Below, piece after piece: positions 1 through 5,900 of a DNA stretch of 9,774 bases. Under the pieces are notes generated by a model. The model had not been told where the DNA came from. It ran no database searches and saw only the letters and a list, made by a program, of their open reading frames with translations. The stretch covers positions 1 through 9,774 of the forward strand of contig QNDP01000032.1 in NCBI GenBank assembly GCA_003645975.1, given 5' to 3'. The first letter of the stretch is position 1. Every line of letters starts with the position of its first letter. Source of the stretch: Candidatus Hydrothermota bacterium. GTDB taxonomy: Bacteria > Hydrothermota > Hydrothermia > B15-G9. A program made the position numbers and the translations under genes.

Positions 1-151
1 CGCCGACCAAAGGTGTGCCCACAAAATACTTTGAAAGGTAAATGGCGAGCACTGAGCCGATAAAAACTAAGGTGTAGAGGTCGTAGTAAGGCCGGCGCTT
101 TGCAACATAAAATCCGTTGTAAGGATCGAACCTGATCGAGTATCTGTTCAT
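1..151 (-). CDS. Partial small membrane protein, unknown function (5' end only)
   Basis: This is a minus-strand reading frame that opens with ATG at 149-151 and runs off the left edge, giving about 50 codons. It begins MNRYSIRFDPYNGF, continues with a basic, tyrosine-rich stretch (KRRPYYDLY), and then has one clear hydrophobic segment at about residues 26-44 (LYTLVFIGSVLAIYLSKYF), probably a membrane helix. The start lies 3 bp beyond the stop codon of the PorV-like gene, so the two are almost certainly co-transcribed and may be translationally coupled; no good Shine-Dalgarno sequence precedes it. I do not recognise the family. An envelope role would fit the neighbour, but that is inference only. 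The reading frame is well supported by position and by the absence of stops; the product is not. Confidence 0.6.
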   Translation of the reverse strand, partial: MNRYSIRFDPYNGFYVAKRRPYYDLYTLVFIGSVLAIYLSKYFVGTPLVG

Positions 152-154
152 GAT

Positions 155-1099
155 TTATTTGCGAAAGCTTAAGCCGATGCGGTGCGCATCGCCGAAATAC
201 CCGTAGTTTGAAAACGAATAGTTGAGTTCGATGCCTTTGTAGTTCAAACCAAAACCTGTCGAAAGACCGTTGAGAAAGGTATCCGATGGACCCCTTGAGT
301 TGAGTTTGTAGCCTGCCCTCAATCTCAAAAATTTCGTTACCGAGAGTTCTGCTCCCATCCGAAAAATTTCCACATTGTCCGAAGGCTTTTCGATCTGGAA
401 AGCGAGTTTGAGAGGCTTTATCGGATTTCCGGAGACCCCTACACGGTAAATTATTGGCACTGAGAACGATTCGCATTCATCGCAGCTCGGCTTGATGTCG
501 GGTCCCAGATTGACAAGTGAGACGCCGATCTTGATGTCTTTGTAGCCCACCAGATAAAGTGTTCCAAAATCGAAAAGGACGCCAAAAGAATGAAGGTCAT
601 CGAGGACTTCACCTATCAGTTTGGCGCCGAAGCCGGCCGCAAATCGGTCGCTTACCAGCCATGCGTAGTTTACGCCGAGAAGATAAGCGCCATAGGTGAA
701 ATATTCGCCTGTGCCGAACGGATGATATTCATCCGTGCGTTCCATGTAAGGCGTTTGTAAGGCGGCAACTTGGATTCCGAGTGCGCTATACCGACCGAGT
801 GGCGCGGTTACACCCACATGGTCGATCAAAATTCCAGTAGGCCATGATGTGTGATTGCCACCGAAGGAGAGCTTTCGGTCAAACACAACACCTGCCGGGT
901 TGACCCACAGGCCTTCAGGTCCTTCGGCAATAGAGACATAAGCTTCTCCAAGTCCTTCGGAACGAGCGCCCATGTTGATTTTCAGGAAGACAGCACTTGT
1001 TGTCCCAACTTTTTGTCCACCAAGTATTTCAAATAGCGACTGACCCCAAACCATTAAGGGCATCGTGATGCCAAAAATTATTTTGAAAGTCAACTTCAT
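155..1099 (-). CDS. PorV/PorQ-family outer membrane protein
   Basis: A 314-residue protein with an N-terminal signal peptide (MKLTFKIIFGITMPLMVWG, likely cut before Gln20). The family signature follows: an FLKINMGARSEGLGEAYVSIAEG segment at about 38-60 and GLWVNPAGV at 63-71. In PorV/PorQ (UPF0164-type) proteins this opens a 14-strand FadL-like outer-membrane barrel. The rest is alternating aromatic/glycine beta strands, for example GEYFTYGAYLLGVNYAW and LNGLSTGFGLNYKGIELNY, ending SFRK. PorV-family proteins shuttle sorting-domain cargo from the T9SS translocon, which fits the C25/T9SS protein encoded about 1 kb away. The start is supported by GGAGGG at 1109-1114 nine bases upstream. An unusual Cys pair (Cys206, Cys209; SCDEC) sits in a predicted loop. 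The family call is confident; whether it acts as PorV, PorQ or another barrel paralogue cannot be settled from sequence. Confidence 0.85.
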   Translation of the reverse strand: MKLTFKIIFGITMPLMVWGQSLFEILGGQKVGTTSAVFLKINMGARSEGLGEAYVSIAEGPEGLWVNPAGVVFDRKLSFGGNHTSWPTGILIDHVGVTAPLGRYSALGIQVAALQTPYMERTDEYHPFGTGEYFTYGAYLLGVNYAWLVSDRFAAGFGAKLIGEVLDDLHSFGVLFDFGTLYLVGYKDIKIGVSLVNLGPDIKPSCDECESFSVPIIYRVGVSGNPIKPLKLAFQIEKPSDNVEIFRMGAELSVTKFLRLRAGYKLNSRGPSDTFLNGLSTGFGLNYKGIELNYSFSNYGYFGDAHRIGLSFRK

Positions 1100-1171
1100 C
1101 TCGGAATGCCCTCCAAGTTTTTGTTTTGCCGAACCTTTTGCCAGAACCTAATAGCAAAGCGGCGAGTAAAT

Positions 1172-1199
1172 AGTATATTGAGCCTCAAGCGTATTTCAA
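1172..1199 (-). promoter_or_regulatory. Predicted sigma70-like promoter of the PorV-like gene
   Basis: On the minus strand, TTGAAA (1194-1199) and TATACT (1172-1177) are separated by 16 bp. Transcription would start near 1165, leaving an untranslated leader of about 65 nt before the ATG at 1099. The spacer contains an 11-bp inverted repeat, TTGAG-C-CTCAA (1178-1188), which could be an operator. The boxes are read directly; activity is inferred. Confidence 0.5.
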
Positions 1200-1267
1200 A
1201 ACGGCCGGGAGCGTTGGCTGTTCACTTTGGTGGTGATCAATATAAGTGGCAGTTTCGCAATCCCAAG

Positions 1268-1296
1268 TTGACGGCGAAATTTTGCGATTGGAAAAT
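1268..1296 (+). promoter_or_regulatory. Possible promoter of the Fe-S/C25 operon
   Basis: TTGACG (1268-1273) and GAAAAT (1291-1296) are separated by 17 bp. Initiation near 1303 would leave a leader of about 24 nt holding the Shine-Dalgarno sequence AGGAGGT (1315-1321). The -10 box matches TATAAT at only 4 of 6 positions. A TATAAG at 1241-1246 is an alternative -10 but lacks a -35 at normal spacing. Some promoter is expected here because the gene upstream is divergent. Confidence 0.35.
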
Positions 1297-1326
1297 AAAA
1301 GACATCTCGAACACAGGAGGTCTTGA

Positions 1327-1827
1327 ATGCAACAGCTTTTGAAAACAGGTGTCCCCGACAAGGAACTCATTCAAAAATTTGTATTTCCAGAGGGTCGAAA
1401 ACGGCCGCTTGCTGTGATCGAGTGTTTTCAGGAGATCCCTTGCGACCCATGTGTAGGTGCCTGTCCCACAAACGCCATCACCATGGAAAATATCTCCGCA
1501 TTGCCTGTGCTTGACCCCGAAAAGTGCATAGGTTGCGCTCGATGCGTCAGCGCCTGCCCAGGTTTGGCGATCTTTATGGTCTTGCCGTCCAAAGGACTCG
1601 TTTGGATGCCGCACGAATTCACGCCTATTCCGAAGCGAGGCGATGCAGTCCTTGCGCTCGACCGCGAGGGGAATGTCGTATGTCAAGGGAAGGTCAGAGC
1701 GGTTATGAACGCTAAAAACAAGCGCGCAACGACGGTGGTCTGTGTCGAAGTCCCGCCCGAATTTGTCATGGATGTCCGTGCTATTTGGCCAATTGAAGAT
1801 CAAGAATTTGTCAAACAGGAGCTTTGA
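1327..1827 (+). CDS. Two-cluster 4Fe-4S ferredoxin-like subunit (proline/sarcosine-dehydrogenase type)
   Basis: A 166-residue cytoplasmic protein with two clusters of cysteines. The second is a textbook [4Fe-4S] motif, Cys67-x2-Cys70-x2-Cys73-x3-Cys77-Pro. The first is variant: Cys33-x5-Cys39-x2-Cys42-x3-Cys46-Pro, within ECFQEIPCDPCVGACP. That IPCxPC form is typical of the small ferredoxin-like subunits accompanying FAD dehydrogenases of the dye-linked L-proline, hydroxyproline and sarcosine oxidase-like group. About 85 residues follow the clusters, apparently a small beta domain with extra Cys119 and Cys139. The expected role is electron transfer between flavin and acceptor. The start is fixed by AGGAGGT at 1315-1321, five bases upstream. 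It is followed after 1 bp by the BFD protein, its usual companion. No flavoprotein subunit is in the window, so substrate and pathway are unknown. Confidence 0.8.
   Translation: MQQLLKTGVPDKELIQKFVFPEGRKRPLAVIECFQEIPCDPCVGACPTNAITMENISALPVLDPEKCIGCARCVSACPGLAIFMVLPSKGLVWMPHEFTPIPKRGDAVLALDREGNVVCQGKVRAVMNAKNKRATTVVCVEVPPEFVMDVRAIWPIEDQEFVKQEL
1817..1821 (+). promoter_or_regulatory. Shine-Dalgarno site fixing the start of the [2Fe-2S] gene
   Basis: AGGAG lies inside the last codons of the ferredoxin gene, 7 bases before ATG 1829. It supports that start over the longer open frame beginning at 1742, which would overlap the ferredoxin gene by 86 bp. Confidence 0.7.
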
Positions 1828-1828
1828 C

Positions 1829-2128
1829 ATGGCAAAGAAACATCCAGTGATAATTTGTAGATGCAATGATGTTACTGAGGAAGACATAGTTAACGCCATC
1901 AGGCAGGGCTTTACCGATCCAGAAGAGTTGAAACGCCTTCTGCGCATCGGGATGGGACCTTGTCAGGGCAGGACATGCATCCCGTTGATGCTCAGGATAG
2001 TAGCTCGTGAAACCGGCAGGCACATCTCAGAACTTAAGGTGCCCACACCTCGCCCGCCTGTCATCCCGGTCCCGATCAAAGTCGCAAAGGTCGGCGGCCA
2101 ACCGTTCGCCGAAGGACAATCCCATTAG
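1829..2128 (+). CDS. BFD-type [2Fe-2S]-binding protein
   Basis: A 99-residue protein with the BFD-like (Fer2_BFD) fold. Cys10 and Cys12 (IICRCNDVTEEDI) pair with Cys45 and Cys50 (GPCQGRTC), the standard C-x-C ... C-x4-C ligands of a [2Fe-2S] cluster, and a helical ARETGR region follows. The tail is proline-rich (VPTPRPPVIPVPIKV), as in small subunits of dye-linked proline dehydrogenase and hydrogen-cyanide-synthase/sarcosine-oxidase-like complexes, where it packs against the flavoprotein. Bacterioferritin-associated ferredoxin proper is shorter and lacks this tail, and no bacterioferritin gene is nearby. It begins 1 bp after the ferredoxin stop, so the two are surely co-expressed and probably sit in one complex. 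A separate FAD subunit encoded elsewhere is inferred. Confidence 0.85.
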   Translation: MAKKHPVIICRCNDVTEEDIVNAIRQGFTDPEELKRLLRIGMGPCQGRTCIPLMLRIVARETGRHISELKVPTPRPPVIPVPIKVAKVGGQPFAEGQSH

Positions 2129-2148
2129 CCAAGTCAAAGGAAGACAAA

Positions 2149-3684
2149 ATGCTGTCAATCTTTGCCCTGCTGGCGTTATCCTCACAAATTCCTGTTACAA
2201 AGTGGAAATCACCCGACCCAAGCGAACACCCTTTGCGGTATAGCGAATGGATTGCAGCACATCCTGAAAGCCCATTGAAAATCGTAAAAATCGAGCAAAT
2301 TGGTGCATCCAAGTCCGATTCTGTTGTGGCTGTGATAACTGATTCAGCCACATTTGATGCCGATTCCATCCAAATCGAGAATCTGCTCTCTCAATTAGAA
2401 TCCGAAGGTTTCACGGTCGAATTTGTGGTCATCAACGGTGGCACACCCGAAGCACTTCGCACACTTTTAACGGAATTTGTCGGTCTTGATGGCGCAATCT
2501 TCATCGGCGATGTGCCCGTAGCATGGTTTCAACTCATAGATGATTGGAACGGCAATGGAGTTCACGACCCCGAAGATTCCTACGAGGAATTTCCATGCGA
2601 CCTGTTCTTCATGGACTTGGACGGCCAATGGTTTGATCTGCAGATGCCTCAAGGAGATTCACTCGTTTCGGGCAGCGACGGAATTTACGACACGCATCTC
2701 GGCGATGTCGAACCCGAAATCTGGGTCAGCCGTATCTATCCCAATCAAAACAACTTAGACGATTCGTTAATAGCGGATTACATCGAGCGGGATTTGAGAT
2801 TCCGAAACGGTCAGGCCGATTTGCCGGCCTATCGCGCACTGGCCTTTATCGACGACGATTGGATTCCTTACACGGCCGGGTTTGTTGGGCCTATGTTTTG
2901 GCTCTTTTACGACATTATTGTTGAAAACCATCCTGAGACCACCGATGCATCCCATTATCGGCGATGGCTTTCGGCGAGAGATACGCTCGTTTGGGTTTCA
3001 GTCTTTGCCCATTCATCGCCTCATTACCATGCCTTTAAGATAAATTCCGGAACTTCGTGGTCTTACTTCCAAGCCAATCAATTGCAGTCGATCCGACCCG
3101 ATGCGCTTTTTTACAACCTTTTTGCGTGTTCGAACGCAAGATTTGTTGAACAATTCTATATGGCAGGAATGTATGTGTTTAGCACCGCTCACGGATTGGC
3201 AGCCATTGGCTCAACTAAGTCAGGCAGTATGCTCGAATTTGACCAGTTTTACATGCCACTGGCCGATTCGATCTCCATCGGGGACGCCTTTCTCTCATGG
3301 TTTCAGAGCATTGCACATGATGGCACAAATTCGCTGGAAAGAAGTTGGTTTTATGGGATGTGTCTAATAGGAGACGGCACGATCAACCCGACAAAACATT
3401 ACTTGCTCAACATTGTGGATGCCGCAACGCCGCACTACCAAACCCCTGATGTTCACATATCGTTTGATCCTGTGGCTTTAACGCTATCAATTGCAGTAGA
3501 AAACAACATTGATGGCAAGATTGAGATCTACGATGTAACCGGTAGAAGAGTGATTTCAACGCAATTTTTTGGCAGCAAAGTTATCGACTTATCTAACTTG
3601 GCTTCGGGCATTTACATTGTCAAACTTGAGACTGGAGAGGGACACCTATCTCCGAAGACATCCAAGATTTTGGTCATCAAATAG
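2149..3684 (+). CDS. Secreted C25-like (gingipain-type) cysteine peptidase with T9SS sorting domain
   Basis: A 511-residue protein. A short hydrophobic N-terminus (MLSIFALLALSSQ) looks like a signal peptide but has no basic n-region. Residues about 60-425 resemble the C25/clan CD caspase-like fold: strand VVAVITD, then a helix, GAIFIGDVPVAWF, EFPCDLFFMDLDG with acidic possible metal-binding residues, EIWVSRIYP, and a catalytic region. The best candidates for the dyad are His288 (VFAHSSPHYH; His292 and His294 are alternatives) and Cys327 (NLFACSNARF), followed by AAIGSTKSGS. Residues about 437-511 form a T9SS type A sorting domain: GKIEIYDVTGRRV, then LASGIYIVKLETG, ending ILVIK. The domain should be removed after outer-membrane passage. 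SD AAGGA at 2137-2141 lies 7 bases before the ATG; the gap from the BFD gene is 20 bp. Family C25 is likely; activity and substrate are unknown. Confidence 0.82.
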   Translation: MLSIFALLALSSQIPVTKWKSPDPSEHPLRYSEWIAAHPESPLKIVKIEQIGASKSDSVVAVITDSATFDADSIQIENLLSQLESEGFTVEFVVINGGTPEALRTLLTEFVGLDGAIFIGDVPVAWFQLIDDWNGNGVHDPEDSYEEFPCDLFFMDLDGQWFDLQMPQGDSLVSGSDGIYDTHLGDVEPEIWVSRIYPNQNNLDDSLIADYIERDLRFRNGQADLPAYRALAFIDDDWIPYTAGFVGPMFWLFYDIIVENHPETTDASHYRRWLSARDTLVWVSVFAHSSPHYHAFKINSGTSWSYFQANQLQSIRPDALFYNLFACSNARFVEQFYMAGMYVFSTAHGLAAIGSTKSGSMLEFDQFYMPLADSISIGDAFLSWFQSIAHDGTNSLERSWFYGMCLIGDGTINPTKHYLLNIVDAATPHYQTPDVHISFDPVALTLSIAVENNIDGKIEIYDVTGRRVISTQFFGSKVIDLSNLASGIYIVKLETGEGHLSPKTSKILVIK

Positions 3685-3690
3685 TTTTGT

Positions 3691-4563
3691 CTATTCTATC
3701 GGCTTGAAGCCTTTACCGAATACCTCACGCACATGAGACACAAGGATGAAAGCGTTGGGGTCTTCTTCTTTGACTATCTTTTTGAGATGAGCGAACTCCC
3801 TGCGGCGGCGCAAAACCGTAAGGATCACATCCATTTTTCGGCCTGAGTATCCGCCTCGACCGCTCAGAAAGGTAACACCTCGACCAATCTCGCGCATAAT
3901 CCGTTTGGCGATCCTTTCTCCTTTGAAACTCATTATCATTACTTGAGTTGAAACGGCCACGCCGGTCAGCACAGCGTCGATGGTGAACGAATTCACGATC
4001 ACCGCAAGCAGTGAATACATTCCTATCCGAGCGCCAAACGAGACGCCAGCGAAAAGGGTAACAGTAAAGTCCACAAGTAGCAGGCCCTTGGGAACATCCA
4101 GGTCGATCAACCTTTTCAAAATCATGGCGATGATGTCCGTGCCGCCGGTTGAGGCTTCGGTCGAAAAGACGAGTGCCATCCCAGCGCCTGTCAAGAGGTC
4201 GCCGAAGATCACCGCAAGGATCAGGTCGTCGGACATGGCAAACTTTGGCAAAAATTTGGCGAAAAGGTCCACAAAGAGCGAAAGCGTGATAACCGCATAG
4301 AAGCTCTTGATGCCGAAACCGAGCCCCAGAATTCGGAGAGCGATAAAGAACAGAATGGCATTGAGAACAAACATGGTAGCGCCGACAGGGACATGGAGAA
4401 GGTAATGAAGAATAGTCGCCATCCCGCTGACTCCGCCGGCCGCAATCCTGTTCGGCACAAGGAACAAGTCAAGGCCAACCGCCACAAGTGCCACACCAAA
4501 AGTTATTGTGGCATAAGTCCTTATTGTAGATTTCAACCGCAAAAAATCGACTTTAACCCGCAT
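3691..4563 (-). CDS. YitT family membrane protein (DUF161 + DUF2179)
   Basis: A 290-residue integral inner-membrane protein. About five to six hydrophobic segments fill residues 18-210, with family motifs LFLVPNRIAAGGVSGMATIL (34-53), VFSTEASTGGTDIIA (132-146) and GARIGMYSLLAVIVNSFTID (177-196). Residues about 217-286 form a soluble DUF2179 domain (RGVTFLSGRGGYSGRKMDVI ... NAFILVSHVREVFGKGF), placed in the cytoplasm in this family, possibly a ligand-sensing domain. Transport substrate is unknown for the family. The ATG at 4563 is chosen over one at 4584 because the latter sits upstream of the strong GGAGG that serves 4563. The gene lies 81 bp downstream of endoQ on the same strand and converges with the peptidase gene, the two stops being 6 bp apart with no hairpin terminator between them. 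Family call is very secure; function is not. Confidence 0.93.
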   Translation of the reverse strand: MRVKVDFLRLKSTIRTYATITFGVALVAVGLDLFLVPNRIAAGGVSGMATILHYLLHVPVGATMFVLNAILFFIALRILGLGFGIKSFYAVITLSLFVDLFAKFLPKFAMSDDLILAVIFGDLLTGAGMALVFSTEASTGGTDIIAMILKRLIDLDVPKGLLLVDFTVTLFAGVSFGARIGMYSLLAVIVNSFTIDAVLTGVAVSTQVMIMSFKGERIAKRIMREIGRGVTFLSGRGGYSGRKMDVILTVLRRRREFAHLKKIVKEEDPNAFILVSHVREVFGKGFKPIE

Positions 4564-4569
4564 AATTTG

Positions 4570-4574
4570 CCTCC
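4570..4574 (-). promoter_or_regulatory. Shine-Dalgarno site fixing the yitT-like start
   Basis: GGAGG on the minus strand, six bases before ATG 4561-4563. The longer open frame (ATG 4582-4584) has this site inside its coding region and has no site of its own, so the shorter start is preferred. Confidence 0.75.
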
Positions 4575-4644
4575 ATAAATTCATTTTGTGGATTTTAAGG
4601 AACGCCTGCTGAAGAGGGACTAAAGTTTAGCGGAATCTGGTCAG

Positions 4645-5898
4645 CTAAAACAGACTCATCTGCTTTTGAGGCTCTTGTTTGGACGGTTCTTCGGCCTCTG
4701 ACTCGTCAAAGATGTGGATCTCGCCGTAAACCCCATCGTAGCCCGGAATGACTTTGACCTTGCCCTCTCTGACTCGCTTGACACCTTGTGCGATTTTATG
4801 TCCGGCCACACGCTCAATCGCTTCAAAATCGGTCTCAAGGAGAATCTCAAGTTCGCTGCCCAGTTGCCCTATGAGCCTATGGTATTCGTTCATAACTTTT
4901 TTCGAGGTTTTGCCGACCTTGAAGGCATCGGCAATTATTTCGTCAAGCGAGACAAGATGTTTGTAGGGGATGGCATCTTGAGGCACAAAGCCTTCCTCAC
5001 GGTCAGCCAGTTTTTCCACTCGATGGAGAACGCCTACCGTGAGCGGCTTACCACAGACAGGACATATCCCGTTGTATTTCAAAGTCTCTTTTGGAGAAAG
5101 CCTTATGCCGCAATTTCGATGGCCATCGTAGTGATATTTGCCCTCTTCCGGAAAGAACTCAATGGTAAACAAGAACTTAGACCTGTCTTTTTCATAAAGC
5201 ACACGTTTAAGTTCAAAGTAATCCATCGGTTCGGAAAACACATTCGCCTCGCGTCCGATTCTTGACGGAGAATGCGCATCCGAATTTGACACAAGGACAT
5301 AGCGGTCAAGTTCCGAGACACGCCAGTTCATTGGCGGATCGGATGAGAGTCCTGTTTCCATCGCTATCAGTTCATTTGCATATCGCCCAAATGCTTCAAA
5401 AACCGAATCAAATCCGGAATTTGCGCCAAAAAGCGAATACCAAGGTGTCCAGATGTGAGCCGGAATTATCATCACATCTTCGGAAACCGAACGGACAACT
5501 TCGACCAAATGCTTGACACTCAAACCGAAGGTCGGCCGCCCATCGACGAGCAGGTCGCCATAAGGTGCGAGTTTGTTAGCTATCTTTTCGGCTGTCTCGA
5601 AGTCCGGAAACAGCAAAACTATGTGAATCCGACGGTTGCGCCCGTCCTGCGAATAAATGTGCGAAGTTTCGCCTGACAGGATGAAATCGACACCGCCGTA
5701 AGTGTAAATGCCTTTAAGTTTGGGAGTGAGCTTCTCTTGAAGCTCTTTGCGCCAAAGTGGATGCAGGATGTCGCCTGTGCCGACCAATGATACGCCCTTG
5801 AGTTTGGCGTAACGCGCTATTCCATCGACATTCATGTCCTGAGAGGTTGCACGGGAATAATGCGAATGGATGTGCAAATCGGCGATGTAGTATTTCAT
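4645..5898 (-). CDS. endoQ: Endonuclease Q (EndoQ) family, PHP-domain DNA repair nuclease with C-terminal clamp-binding motif
   Basis: A 417-residue protein matching the EndoQ family (TIGR00375), first characterised in Pyrococcus furiosus, whose members nick DNA 5' of deaminated bases (uracil, hypoxanthine, xanthine) and AP sites. The N-terminal half is a PHP metal-dependent domain: ADLHIHSHYS (His9, His11), GETSH (Glu77), His93, IPAHIWTPW (His148) and SNSDAHSPSRIGREAN (Asp207, His209). A zinc-binding insert follows (Cys263, Cys279, Cys282, with His260 or His292 possible). The C-terminal part, about 330-398, is helical with VIPGYDGVYGEI. After an acidic/Gln linker it ends QMSLF, close to the beta-clamp consensus QL(S/D)LF. 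Length is normal for the family. It starts 2 bp after the HD-GYP gene with GAGGG 10 bases upstream, so it is probably the second gene of that operon. Bacterial EndoQ is sporadic, which suggests old horizontal transfer. Confidence 0.9.
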   Translation of the reverse strand: MKYYIADLHIHSHYSRATSQDMNVDGIARYAKLKGVSLVGTGDILHPLWRKELQEKLTPKLKGIYTYGGVDFILSGETSHIYSQDGRNRRIHIVLLFPDFETAEKIANKLAPYGDLLVDGRPTFGLSVKHLVEVVRSVSEDVMIIPAHIWTPWYSLFGANSGFDSVFEAFGRYANELIAMETGLSSDPPMNWRVSELDRYVLVSNSDAHSPSRIGREANVFSEPMDYFELKRVLYEKDRSKFLFTIEFFPEEGKYHYDGHRNCGIRLSPKETLKYNGICPVCGKPLTVGVLHRVEKLADREEGFVPQDAIPYKHLVSLDEIIADAFKVGKTSKKVMNEYHRLIGQLGSELEILLETDFEAIERVAGHKIAQGVKRVREGKVKVIPGYDGVYGEIHIFDESEAEEPSKQEPQKQMSLF

Positions 5899-5900
5899 AG

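Noticed and set aside
1106..1342. A 78-codon plus-strand open frame in the divergent intergenic region.
   Set aside because: It has no ribosome site, overlaps the ferredoxin start and covers the promoter region; nothing in the peptide suggests a real protein.
1237..1947. A 236-codon minus-strand open frame opposite the two Fe-S genes.
   Set aside because: It runs antisense through two genes with clear cluster motifs and good ribosome sites, and has no recognisable domain; it is a shadow frame.
3685..3690. Search for a shared terminator between the convergent peptidase and yitT-like genes.
   Set aside because: Only 6 bp separate the stops and no hairpin is visible around them.
4620..4630. 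CTAAA-G-TTTAG inverted repeat between the yitT-like gene and endoQ.
   Set aside because: An AT-rich 5-bp-arm repeat with a single-base centre cannot form a terminator hairpin and is likely chance.
4714..5265. A 183-codon plus-strand open frame opposite endoQ.
   Set aside because: It is fully antisense to a conserved nuclease gene and shows no protein motif of its own.
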